A DNA stretch of 64,000 bases from the NCBI RefSeq assembly GCF_027744825.2, contig NC_071340.1:9563501-9627500 (forward strand), given 5' to 3'. A program made the position numbers and the translations under genes. Each line of letters begins with the position of its first letter. Position 1 is the first letter of the stretch. The stretch is from Synchiropus splendidus (taxonomy: Eukaryota; Chordata; Actinopteri; Syngnathiformes; Callionymidae). Positions 1 through 10,422 of the stretch are shown here, piece by piece. Below the pieces are notes generated by a model. That model ran no database searches. It was given only the letters and a program-made list of their open reading frames with translations, and had not been told where the DNA came from.

Positions 1-44
1 GGCAGTGATGTTACACCAATACTACAGCATTTAGCCATGTATAG
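1..44. other. Left window edge, unassigned
   Basis: This short flank precedes the hAT-like element. Its last eight bases (37-44, ATGTATAG) match the eight bases after that element (523-530, ATCTATAG) at seven of eight positions. I read them as one copy of the target-site duplication. Confidence 0.5.
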
Positions 45-522
45 TGGGGAAGCTCCGATCGATCGGTCACCGATGATGATCGGACGACTTCAGCGTGATC
101 GGTGAATGCCAATCACTACCTGTCTCTGCCGATCACAACAACCGATCACGTGTGACAGCCAGCGCTGGTTGTGACGCGACCACTCCTCCCTACGTCTGCT
201 GTGGAGCTTCTTTCAATCTGTCTTTTAAAGTTTGCAGCTAATCACAGCTAACCCGGCGGTCCGATCGTGACATTCAGAATGCTACAAACATTTCCCAAGA
301 AATAATCATTTATTTCACCGAGCTAGATGACCAGCCTTTCTCAGGTCATTTATATTAAAACATGTCTGAATGAAAATGATTTAATGGCTCATGTTTTCAC
401 GTCATGTACACAGAAGGCCGCATCATTTTGACTACAAATTCATTGTCAATCCATGTGATCGGTATCGGTGATGATCGGCACTCTGGCTGATCGGTATCAG
501 TGATCGGCAGCAAAAAACCCTG
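45..522. mobile_element. Non-autonomous hAT-like DNA element, about 480 bp
   Basis: Both ends are rich in GATCGG/CCGATC words: several copies lie at 55-160 and again at 455-510. The right end, read on the minus strand, begins CAGGGTTTTTTGCTGCCGAT, a hAT-like terminus. The left end (TGGGGAAGCTCCGATC) looks like a decayed version of it. Flanking octamers at 37-44 and 523-530 agree at 7 of 8 bases, matching the 8-bp target duplication typical of hAT transposons. There is no transposase frame, so this would be a deletion derivative moved in trans. Family assignment is inferred from the ends only. Confidence 0.6.
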
Positions 523-530
523 ATCTATAG

Positions 531-1399
531 TTTATAGCGACCCTGCAGTGACACTGCACAGTGTTGGTTAATAATAATTCTTGAGCAGGGATATAATGTG
601 TTATTGACAGACTTTTACATTAAGAACTTGCACTGAAATGTAATCTCAGCTTTAATGTGAATAGTCACTATAGAAATCAAAAAGCGAATGTACCTTCTGG
701 TCGACTCGGCTCGTCTGAGTCGCAAGGGATCAAGCAGGCCAGCCTGCCGTGCAGACAAGACGCCCAACATCTCCGCCAACCACAAAGAAGAAGATCTTCT
801 TTCGGTGGCTCAGTTTTAGATTTCATCCGTAGAACGGTCTTTGCCTGCAAAGACAAAATTATACGAATGGAATCAAGTCAAATTAAAAATTGGGCATACA
901 CCGCTTTTATGACACTGACATCCAGATGCATTCTGTTGAAATGCAGATTACATAATAAAACGCAGTTCATTTCTTCTCATACTGACCATAAACTCTAAAT
1001 ACTGACTTTGTGATGATCAAAGCACAGTGATCTTACAGTTGTTTTCATACAAATTTCAGGCTTATGGTCAGATAAAATCAGAATGGAATACATGGATTTA
1101 TTCAATAAATAAATCAATGAATACCATTAAAGCGCAACTACTGAGTAACAAACACCACTATAATCGGTTTTGATTCACGTTAACAAGAAATACATTCAGC
1201 AGAATGAAGTGCGTAAACAAAACGATGCTAGGGTCAGGCTAACACTGTTCCTATCAAGTTTCACGACACCGTGCAGTTTTGCTTGAAATTAGAAATTATC
1301 GTTAACTTTCACAAACCCTCTTGAAGATACGCGTCGTTGAAATCTACATACCTCGCCCTTTTATCACATTTCATCGCTTTTATAAGTAACAAAACGTCT
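531..1399. other. Upstream flank of ndufaf2, no gene seen
   Basis: This is AT-rich DNA with no supported coding exon on either strand. In mammals ERCC8 lies head-to-head with NDUFAF2, so I looked on the minus strand for the first ERCC8 coding exon and did not find one here. A short open frame at 657-998 starts at GTG and resembles nothing I know, so I treat it as chance. Confidence 0.5.
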
Positions 1400-1450
1400 C
1401 CACAGGGCAATACAACGCCATCTTGGCATCACGGTGTAAACACAAAGACG
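1352..1450 (-). promoter_or_regulatory. Possible first exon of a divergent transcript
   Basis: On the minus strand, sequence downstream of the shared promoter runs into a good splice donor, GAG|GTATGT, with the intron starting at 1351 and going leftward. No long reading frame accompanies it; the ATGs present give only very short peptides. It could be an untranslated exon of a leftward gene or a promoter-divergent non-coding RNA. It rests on one donor motif beside a two-sided promoter. Confidence 0.2.
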
Positions 1451-1575
1451 GTGATTGGCTGAGCTGCTGCCGCTGTCCAATCGCCGCTCGTCTTATTCAC
1501 TGTCATGGCGGACGGCTAATGACAGGGGACACTTGAACAGCGAAGGGACAACAGCGGTTCTTTCGATCAATAAAC
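1400..1575 (+). promoter_or_regulatory. ndufaf2: ndufaf2 promoter region, possibly bidirectional
   Basis: The region just upstream of the ndufaf2 start has CCAAT boxes in both orientations (ATTGG at 1454-1458, CCAAT at 1477-1481). It also has two ATGGCG motifs of the kind bound by YY1: CATGGCGGA around 1504-1512 on +, and AAGATGGCG on - at 1416-1424. There is no TATA box. This is the usual architecture of a housekeeping CpG promoter. Opposed CCAAT and YY1-type motifs suggest transcription in both directions, which is inferred, not shown. Confidence 0.55.
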
Positions 1576-1690
1576 ATGATCAGAATCGCGGCTGCGTTTC
1601 GGAGAGCGCTCGGCGTCGTACGGGAACAAGTTGGGACAGATCATTTTGGGAACAAGTACTTTATTATCCCCGAGCAGAAGACATGGACAG
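1576..1690 (+). CDS. ndufaf2: NDUFAF2, coding exon 1 (residues 1-38 and first base of codon 39)
   Basis: NDUFAF2 (B17.2L, mimitin) is a mitochondrial matrix assembly factor for respiratory complex I and a paralogue of the structural subunit NDUFA12. It helps late assembly intermediates and is replaced in the mature enzyme. The frame from ATG 1576 gives a short, arginine-bearing, uncharged-rich N-terminus followed by VGTDHFGNKYFIIPEQKTW (residues 19-37). This matches the vertebrate family signature VGTD-FGNKYY-IP. The start has A at -3. The exon ends ACA G|GTATGT, phase 1. The N-terminus appears a few residues shorter than the human one (169 aa in total there, 161 here), mostly before the signature. 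The exon is too short to stand out as an open frame; splicing and family alignment identify it. Confidence 0.92.
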
Positions 1691-1896
1691 GTATGTTAAG
1701 ATAAAGGCAACAGAAGTCTGCATAACAAGGATGTTTAAAAGCTAACACTCGGTCCTTTGATGTGGGGAGTACCTCTCTTAACACGCTGCTGTTTGTACGG
1801 CCAGTTGGTTATGACATGACAGGAACATGAACGTGTCACTGCACCAATGAGTCACTAGATGGCGCTACCGGCCCAATAAGCGCCGATGTGTGGTGG

Positions 1897-1928
1897 TTTA
1901 TTGGTATATATATACATATATACCAATA

Positions 1929-1930
<2 letters not shown>
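1897..1930. repeat. 34-bp near-perfect palindrome
   Basis: Two 17-base arms, starting TTTATTGGTATATAT and ending in the reverse complement ATATATACCAATAAA, match at 16 of 17 positions with no spacer. It abuts the long TA tract and could extrude as a cruciform. Confidence 0.85.

Positions 1931-1931
<1 letters not shown>

Positions 1932-2022
<91 letters not shown>
1932..2022. repeat. (TA)n microsatellite, about 90 bp
   Basis: This is an uninterrupted alternating T-A tract of about 45 units, followed by ordinary sequence. The TyrIle open frames across it are repeat artefacts. It is likely length-polymorphic and hard to sequence accurately. Confidence 0.97.
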
Positions 2023-2026
<4 letters not shown>

Positions 2027-2181
2027 GAGGACATTTTGGCTGGTCCTCACTTTGTCAAGCCTCATGTTGAGGGTTAATACTTCAGGTTACAGCTAGGTTA
2101 TTATAATTGGGTTTTAGTTTGGTTACGCGTAAAGGCTAAGTTCATCCATTTGTTTTAGATGGTTAGGTTTACAGTGAGAGG

Positions 2182-2216
<35 letters not shown>

Positions 2217-2230
2217 CGCGCGCGCGCGTG
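2182..2230. repeat. (TG)n passing into (CG)n
   Basis: A TG repeat of about 15 units runs into TGCGTGCGCGCGCGCGCGTG, giving about 48 bases of strict purine-pyrimidine alternation, the classical Z-DNA-forming pattern. Confidence 0.9.
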
Positions 2231-5200
2231 GTGTTATTTGGCCAGTTTTGGTCAATGTTACTGTAATATTGTTGCTGTGGTCAGTAGACACTATCTTCAT
2301 GACTTGAAAGTGAGATGGATGGATGAATGACAGATTGAAGCCCGTTCTCTTTTCAGGGCTGTGAAGTCATTCTCATTATAAGAAAAGGGAGTGTTGGCGA
2401 TTTGGTTTGTGAATCGTATGTGAGTGTAAGGTAGAAAGTTACTATTATAACTTGCAGTTAAAGCCTGCTACACTTAGCAAAACTCAAATCACTTTCATTC
2501 GGTGGATCACAACAAACCGAAAGCTTGACTCCTTCCCTGGAATAAGGATTTAGAAGGAGGTCATATATCCCTGCTGAGACATGGCAACAGTCGGCCATGC
2601 AACGCCCAAGCCAAGCACTAGAACTGTGTCATCAGGCTGCTCCATTGGGGGGTGTAAGTGGTGTCCTTCACACCATCTCTGACAGTTAGAGGGCGACAGT
2701 AAGTCCTCATGGGTCTTGCAGACTTAACACCCCGGCGTGCTGTGAATTCTCCAGCTCAGTGTCATCCCCTCAGAGGTTCCTCGGGAGATATGTCCTGGTT
2801 AGGAGGATGTCACGGTGAACGGCCTGATAATGACCCACCTCAACAAAGACGAGTAGAATTGATGGTGTACTCACATGGAGGCCTGTTCTTCATCCAAGGA
2901 TGTCAGAGGAGCGCAGAGTAGAGTGATGATAGAAGCTCATTTGGCTGCTTTTGATAAAACACTAGGGAATATGCATATGTGTGAACATGTGAAGGTCAAT
3001 CTAAGAGTTTGCTGCAAATTCTGTTATCATATAGAGGTCGGCTGCTTAACTTGAATCTGTGGATCAGCTCACAATGGACTCATTTTATGAGAAGACATGG
3101 GAATTGTGGTTCATAAACTCAATCTGAGGCAAAAATAACCAGGAATTAACCAAAGTTTGTGATGGTTAACTACCACAGAGTTGGCCTGAGAGTCATTTAT
3201 TCACAATGCATAACTTCAAGTATTCAAAGGCTTTTAGTAGGTTCACAGTATTTTCTTAAGAGAAGGCGCTAATTTCTTACGTATGACAAGTGTCATATGT
3301 ACTGTACATGGTTAGAAATGTATTTCAAGTAAAACCTTCAAGTGTATAATCGGCCAAAATGGAAGCCCTGTGTTTCACTTGGCACAGTCACAACAATATC
3401 ATGATGAGTACAAAAGATTTTCAAGTCACAGTTTAGCACTGATGTCACTCCCTGCACTGGTGAAGTGTCAGTCGTCTGCAAGCCGGAGCAGACTATAGAG
3501 GTGGACTCAGAGCAGTTACTTGACTGCGACAGTGTTACACCTCTAAACTGTTTGATGTTATTGTGAAAATCACACTGCAATTGTGGCTGAAAAAGGTGAG
3601 AACTTTGAAGCAAAAACCTAAAAAGAACCAGACGTGTGAAGGTGTTGAGGTTTTGTTTATTCTGAGTCTACAGCCTCGACGGGCGCATGTTTTACTCCAG
3701 ATCTGAAGTTACCTTTGGCTGCTGTTGTGTTGTGACTGATTTACAGGAAGAAAAATGACAGGATGATGGTGCTTTGCTCTGTTGCTGCAGCCCTTTATTT
3801 CTTTAAATTCTCCAGCTGCTTTGGGACCATCCTTGGGCAAGTAGCCTTCATCCTGACTTGGCTTGACTTTGTGCTTCACCCTTTCTTTCCCCTCTGCAGT
3901 TTGTGCGGAAACTTGCGCCCACCTCATATTTATAATTCATTACAAGGCTGCTCCTCCACCCCTGGCTGTCAGACTATTCAAATGAGACATCACCGAAGCC
4001 CATTTCCCCTGCACGCTACAGGCTACCCTCCCTCCGTCCAATCACACTGACTGACACTCTGGCTCCTTGGCCTCCGGAAGGGGAAACAAAAAATGTCGAA
4101 AAATGTCAGACGGGTACAGATTTCACCATTCATAATAAACAAATAGATGTATTATGCACATGTTTGTGTCGTCCTTTTCTTACCACTCACCCGTTCAGCC
4201 TCTTGGAAATAAAGGAGATGCATTATTCAGGCCATATGTCTTGCTAAAGCGAGCTCTTTTTGATCTTAAACTGATAGGCCAAGCGTGGGCTCGGGGCCTT
4301 AAGGCATGGACCGCAGGGCTTTCACTGCTGCACACGAGTAGTGGTTGAAGTAGGGTGAAGAGTCGCTCTCCTCTCTGCTTCACTTACTTTTTCCATTCAT
4401 TTGCTCATCCCCCGTGCTCGGTCCAGCCTTCTCTACCTTTATCCATGCTTTGCTGCTCCCATTTTCTACCTCTCTCAGTCTGTTAACTTGGAAAAACTGG
4501 GGCATAAGCAATCCTGCGTGCGGTAGTGTATGTACCAGAGCTCGGATATTTGCGGGGAAAAAGGGACTTGTTGTTTCATGTTGTTCTATTCATCGTGGAT
4601 ATTTCTCCTGACACTGATCCCTCGGCTTTCTTTTGTAGAAGCCGAGCGACTTCAGAGAGAAGATTGTGTAGGGCTGGGTCCGTCTGAGAACTTTCTATCC
4701 TTGGTCTCCACGGAGGCTGCTGCTCTTGTGTCTGCCTCGTGCCTGAACTTCATGAGAGAGCGAGAGTCTTGGCCTTTAGATTCACTGTCGAGGCCCGCTC
4801 GCTTCTGCATCCCAGAGAGAGACCTATGCTTCAGGCTGCAGAGCCGCGGCGAGGGTTGTTTATTTCAGGGATTCAAGGGGACGCCACTGGCAATCTGGCC
4901 ACCGGTCTTTAGAAGGTCTTGATGTTGCCCCCATCAAGCACAATATGGAATCTATATTCCTCTCTCTTCCAGTGCGTGTCAGTCCCCCAGGCCCGGCTCT
5001 GTCTTCCACTGCATGGGGCGCCATGTCATGCAGCCCAGATGAAAGAAAGTGCTCTGTGGATGGGCTCATTCGTCTTCAGCAGCGGGCCAGCTTTGACGCC
5101 TGCCTCCTCTTTTTATTTAGGAAGAGAGGCGCGCTGACATTATCAGCTGCTGCAGGCACATTTGAAAATAATTGCCTGTATGATTGCTATTTTTCTTACT

Positions 5201-6486
5201 GCTTTGAGGATGTGTAGCCTTTGTCTTGGAATCAATGGCTGCTCGATACTGGACAGGGGAAAGGCAGTTTCCTTTCATGTCTCAGTGAAAAGGATGTATT
5301 TTTAGAGCTATTCATTTTTAGCAGTGTGTGCCATGCAGTTTTAATCTATTGGTCCTCCACACTGAGTGGAGAATGGAGGGGATTTAGAGGTTCTACTGAG
5401 GTACGCCACACTGTTGCAGAGAAAAGACACATCGACTCGCCTTCCTATCACAACCGCTGCTTCCTTTGTCTATTATTTATTGGATTCTCCCGCTCTGTTC
5501 TATCAAGTAAAAACTGAAGAGGCCTCAGTTCTGCTATTTCAGGATGGGTGACCCAAGGGACCGTGGAAGGCGTGTGTGTGTGTGTGTTTTGCTACTAGTA
5601 AGTACATCTTTGTTTGTGTTTGTGTGGCATAATACCTCCATATGCGTCTGCGTTGCATTGGAAAAAAAAAAAAAAAAGAAAACTCAGAAAACAGTATTTT
5701 CCTCCCTCTTCATGCCCTAGCACACTTAACACAACAACAGATGGCTGTGTGTCATCAGAGCGTTGATTCAAGCCGCATATTTCCACGGAAAGAGTCGCTG
5801 CGGAGAGAGACGAGGGTCCAAATGGCTGTTTATGCTGCCACCAGCCCTTCCCCTGGGTGCGATGAAGGAAGGTCTCTCCTACAGTAGGACACCGTGTTGG
5901 TGGTTTCCAACTGTTATGTCCGGAGCAGCTACAGTAAATCATGTTAATTGGTCAGCAGCTTTGCGTTGCATGGGGTTTAAATGAAGGTTGTTTAATCATT
6001 TATAGAGATCCAAGTGAGTCGCGCTCATCTTGCTGCATTGTGGCTGCCAAGTGTTTGTATGTGTGCGTGATGGAACATCATAGGGTGGCTTAACTACTTA
6101 ATTAAAAAGGCATTTGAAAAGATAGACGCTGAAAATGAGATACAGGCACATTTATTTCTTATGGAGGCACATTAAAATTGGGCCAAGATCCAGTAGCTGC
6201 ACTTTAACCACTTGGCAGGCTTGTTCAAATCCCCCTGTATAAATGACCCGGGTCTGAATATTCATCACACGTCTGCGGCGGTAGATGAGACTGTAAAGGA
6301 TGTTTTTTTTTCCCTCTTGCACCATGTTGTAAGATGAGATCATCCTTACATTGTATCACCAGCCCGACCAACCGTATCACAGATCAGAAGTTTTGTTATG
6401 AAGTAAAGAGAAGTGAAACAAGTGGAGCGTCACAGTCACATGAAACTTGATTCATTTTGGTGGTTTGATGTGGTTGGTGGTTGATA

Positions 6487-6507
6487 TATATATATATATA
6501 TTATATT
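6487..6507. repeat. Short (TA)n
   Basis: About ten TA units lie in ndufaf2 intron 1. Confidence 0.8.
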
Positions 6508-7384
6508 GTCAGATAAGATCAGATTCTTTACTAGTCCAGCGTGTGTATATTCCAAAAATGTACAGCCGTAAAATAAGAAAATAGATTACAAACAAGAGTA
6601 GCCAAAGAATTGTAAGAGAACTTCAACTTCCAAGTCACAAATTATATTTAAAAATGTGGGCAGAACATATTTATTTTAGCACTTTCTGTTGTGAAGTCTG
6701 ACGGCAGCAGGACACTTTAGCCTGCAGACACTTTCACATAAGACAACATACGTCGAATTTCCCCCGCCACGTTGCATCTGTTTTGTCGTGTTGAGGTTGC
6801 ATCATCTTCACAAACAAAAAATTGACGCTCTGTACTACCCAGTGTAGGTGTGCAAAGACATACCACAGCAAAGCCATACCAGGTATTGAAGAAACTTGGC
6901 GACAAACCCAAAACATTGGCAGCCTTTCCCCGAGGTGTGATGAAACTGCAGAACCCCACTGGAATATAACCCCTTCTGCGTTTGCCCATTTCTAATAAAT
7001 CTACATTGAAATGTGTTCATCCATGTTATTCCACTACAAACAAACCAAAGCAACCGACTACATAAGCTCTGGCATTCCCTGATTTGAAACAATCAAAGAC
7101 CTATTATCTCAATGTAATGCTCAAGAAAACAGGTTGGATGGAATGTTTATTTACCACATTTCAAAGTCACACTTGTATACTTTCTTTTGTACCTTCTCGT
7201 TGACAATCTGGCAACCCAATACTACAGATTCTCTTGACGTAAAGCTATAGGTTTATGGTGCTTTTTGAATGTGCTGCTCCCCAGGCACACAGCTTTTTAT
7301 GCAGAGCTATCTGGCAGATGCATAAGGTATTTTTATTTAAATAGGAATTTGACAGGCCTGTGAGCCCTCGAATATCACGCCACT

Positions 7385-7422
7385 GTGTCAGCTGGGATTG
7401 GCTTCAGCACCCTGCATACCCA
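7385..7422. repeat. Short LINE/SINE tail relic
   Basis: The stretch with TCAGCTGGGATTGGCTTCAG resembles the conserved 3' untranslated tail shared by fish L2-type LINEs and their SINE partners. It is only about 38 bases long and recognised from memory of that motif. Confidence 0.4.
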
Positions 7423-7854
7423 GCCATATTCATGATACGAACTCCAGAATTAATGTAATATTCTTTACAGCTGTTCGTCCACCGTATTCCCACAGGGAGG
7501 CAGCAAAGTGTCCGGATAGCTGAACCATATATTCCTAACTTGAGGCATGCAGGAAGTCCACATTGAAGAGAATCACAACATGATAGAGGAGAGATACAGT
7601 GTATGTGCGTGCTTGAAGTGGCAAAATCTTTTGACCTTTGTGTTGACCTTGTGTCAGAAACGATGTGGCACGTACTGTAAAGCGACTTCCTCGTGCAAGC
7701 CTTCCTTCATTGCGGAACATTTTAATACACCTGACAGGGAAGGGGAAATAAAAAGCCAGAAGTAAGGCAGGAAAGATAAGGCCGCAGACGGTAGAGGTAC
7801 AGAAAGTGAGTGACATAGAACAAGGGGGATGCTGACATATGGGGTGAAATTATA

Positions 7855-8035
7855 GAGTGGGGGAAGAATGGGAGTGAATGGAGGGTTTCTGACAGAAAGA
7901 GGGTGAAATGAGTGGGTGTAACAGGCAGACAGACCGAGGGGGAGAGCGAGAAGGTGGAGGTAGGTTAATGGAGGGAGAGAGTAGGGGAAAAGAAGGGGGT
8001 TGGATGAGAGTGATGGAGGTGAATAGAAAGGGGTG
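7855..8035. repeat. Purine-rich tract
   Basis: About 180 bases on + are overwhelmingly A and G (many GAGAG, GGGGG and GGAGG words) with few pyrimidines. Such a tract can form triplex (H-)DNA. A CA repeat follows at 8057-8082. Confidence 0.7.
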
Positions 8036-8056
8036 GACAGTTTTGTGCCTGGACAT

Positions 8057-8082
8057 CACACACACACACACACACACACACA
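8057..8082. repeat. (CA)n microsatellite
   Basis: About 13 CA units in ndufaf2 intron 1. Confidence 0.9.
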
Positions 8083-8984
8083 TATAGGCCTCAGAGGAGC
8101 CAGAGAGGGAGGAGGGCATCCACATCGCTTCACAGCCTCACAAAGGATGCTGACTTCCTGGCTCGCCAAAGTCCTGACTGAAACCCATCATCCAGGGCAG
8201 AAAGTTCTCCAGGGTGGCTGGTCTTAAGTGACAAAGGGCTTTATAGATTCCCTTCTGTCCTCAACAGTGCCTGGTTAGTCACAAGTGACACGCTGGGGAA
8301 ATCAGTCGTCTTTTCAGCATGTTGTTGCTTCTATTAAAATGATGCTGTGTTGTGCCGTGAGTCTCTGAAACCTCAGTGGGATCAGCAGCAACAGGGACAA
8401 ACAGAATGAGGACTGAAAAACAAAAAACCCAACAGCAGCGACAGGCCTACTTTATACATAAGCTCCTCCCCTCACCAGAACTGATGCGAAACAACGGCTG
8501 GCCTTTTCCCTCTAAACCTATTCTAGCGTTGCATGGCTCAGGGCTAATGGGTAACCATGGTTACAGGCCTCACATATCCCTTCCATTTTTCTGTAAAGCG
8601 ATTGGAAGCAAAGAGAGGGAGAGAGCTACCTGGTTGCCCTGGTATCACTGATGCTTATCGGATCACTCCATCTTCATAAAGCTGTCTATTACCATGCACC
8701 CATTGGTTCCTCGCACCTCTCCAGCTCTCGGCTCAGCTGGAAAGAAATCAGCGAGGCTCAATCCAGGCTGATGGTTTCCCTGCTTCAGGACTTCTTTGTG
8801 TTCCAGCGCAGTGTCAAGCCTAAATCTTCGTGCTTTATCTTCCTGAGCTCAGAGAGGAGAAAGCCTCCCTGATTAGCGGGAGAAGGAGGGCTGGGGGTTG
8901 CCAGGTTTTGTCTGCGTGAGATCACGCCTGAAGTTTCTCCGGTCCTGTGGAGAGGTCGAGACTGGGGCGTCGGAGAACCGGCAG

Positions 8985-8986
<2 letters not shown>

Positions 8987-9016
<30 letters not shown>
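8987..9016. repeat. (GA)n microsatellite
   Basis: About 14 GA units. On the minus strand this encodes the runs of Leu-Ser seen in open frames there, which are not genes. Confidence 0.9.
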
Positions 9017-9020
<4 letters not shown>

Positions 9021-10246
9021 TTGTGGTGCTCTTTGTCCATGTCAAGTGTGTGTTTGCCTGTTCCCCCGACACCTACTTGTGTCATCAGAGAGAGTGCGGG
9101 GAGGATAGCACGCTGAGAGGCAAAGACAGCATAAGACACCCGGAATGACATTGTGGAGGTTAAAAACCTCTTAGGTCGCCCCCAGCGGTAATCACCTGGG
9201 AGCTGGCGTGTGACGTTGGGGGTTGCGCGCGCGTGTGTGTGTTGAGGCAGGTGATAGAGTTTAACAGTGTGTGTTCAGGGTTCAAAGAGCTGCCCTCGGA
9301 GCGCATCACATCTTAGTTAAAAAAAAAAAAAAAATGGCAAGGATAGGTGTGCCTGGCGTCTGATTGGCTTCCTCCCCGGCTGCCACGGCAACCCAATCTT
9401 GCTCCTCTGTCTCCTCCCCTTCCTCTCTTCCCCTCCCCCTCCGCATCCACGCTCACAGATGAGTTGCGCTCAGACAGGTGAGATGACTTATGAATATTTA
9501 TGTTGTGGGATTTCATTCCTCCAGCCGCTGGCCCCTCCCCCTCTCTAACGCAGTGCTGCGTTTGTCCTTCACGCTAAGAGGAAGCGCCCTCTCTCCTGTC
9601 CCCCAGGTTAATCTGCCTGCTCTCTAGCCAGTTGTCTGCGCATGTGTGCAAATGTGTGTGTGCGCTCACATTTGACTGGTAAGGAGGTTCTACCATTGAC
9701 TGATGACAAGGTAGAGCTGTCAGAAGGGGGCCAGTAAGATGGAAAGCACCTAACACCCTTCATAGCTCCTTCTTACAGGGTGAAAGCAGCAAAGCGAAAG
9801 CACTCAGCTCTGATCTGTGAGACGGAGAGATGGTTTACCGCCGTTTATCTTTGTTAAAGCGCTTTTTCTTCCCGAACCACAGTCACGTTTTACCATAACT
9901 ACCAGTGCACAATCATCGGACGGGATTTCCTTTGTTCGCATGTGTAAATTTAAACTTGAACACGCAGCTCATTTTATGATTGTTAGACCATTCATATTTA
10001 AAGCTCTGCATTACCATTCACCCTTGAGCGAAGCATTTACGATTAATATTAATATAGGTCAAACTTGTACCAAATGATCATCGGACAGGAATGCTAATGT
10101 GGCTACAGAGGAGCGAAGCAACGCACATTTTGCCTTGTTGTGTTTTTAATATATACTGCACAGCGAGCGCTACTAAAGTGTCAGATAGTTTCTGATGGTG
10201 AAGAAGTTAGCATTGGCATCACCTCTACTGTTGTATTAAAAACATA

Positions 10247-10422
10247 CAGGCTTTTAGCAAGGAGGGCGTCTGGGCGTCTGCAAAACATGAAAAAATGGAC
10301 ATCCAATTCGTGACCGTATTTTGACCGCCAGATTATGCTGGTATATGGCCATGGTCGAGAATCTGGCATCCATTTTTTCTCATGTTTGCAGACGCCCAGA
10401 CACCCTCCTAGCTAAAAGCCTG
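10247..10422. mobile_element. Palindromic MITE-like element with ~53-bp inverted arms
   Basis: The left arm (10247-10299, starting CAGGCTTTTAGCAAGGAGGG) and right arm (10369-10422, reverse complement starting CAGGCTTTTAGCTAGGAGGG) pair along almost their whole length, differing at a handful of positions and by small indels. They flank a spacer of about 70 bases. There is no coding content. This is the shape of a miniature inverted-repeat transposable element; a transcript would fold into one long hairpin. Flanks (ACATA / ATACAT) are suggestive but do not fix the target duplication, so the superfamily is open. Confidence 0.8.

Noticed and set aside
1..1400. First coding exon of ercc8 on the minus strand
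   Set aside because: Expected from mammalian head-to-head arrangement, but no matching start or N-terminal sequence was found in this stretch.
1886..2096. Tyr-Ile repeat proteins
   Set aside because: They are translations of the TA microsatellite.
8785..9151. Leu-Ser rich minus-strand frames
   Set aside because: They are produced by the GA/CT microsatellite at 8987-9016.
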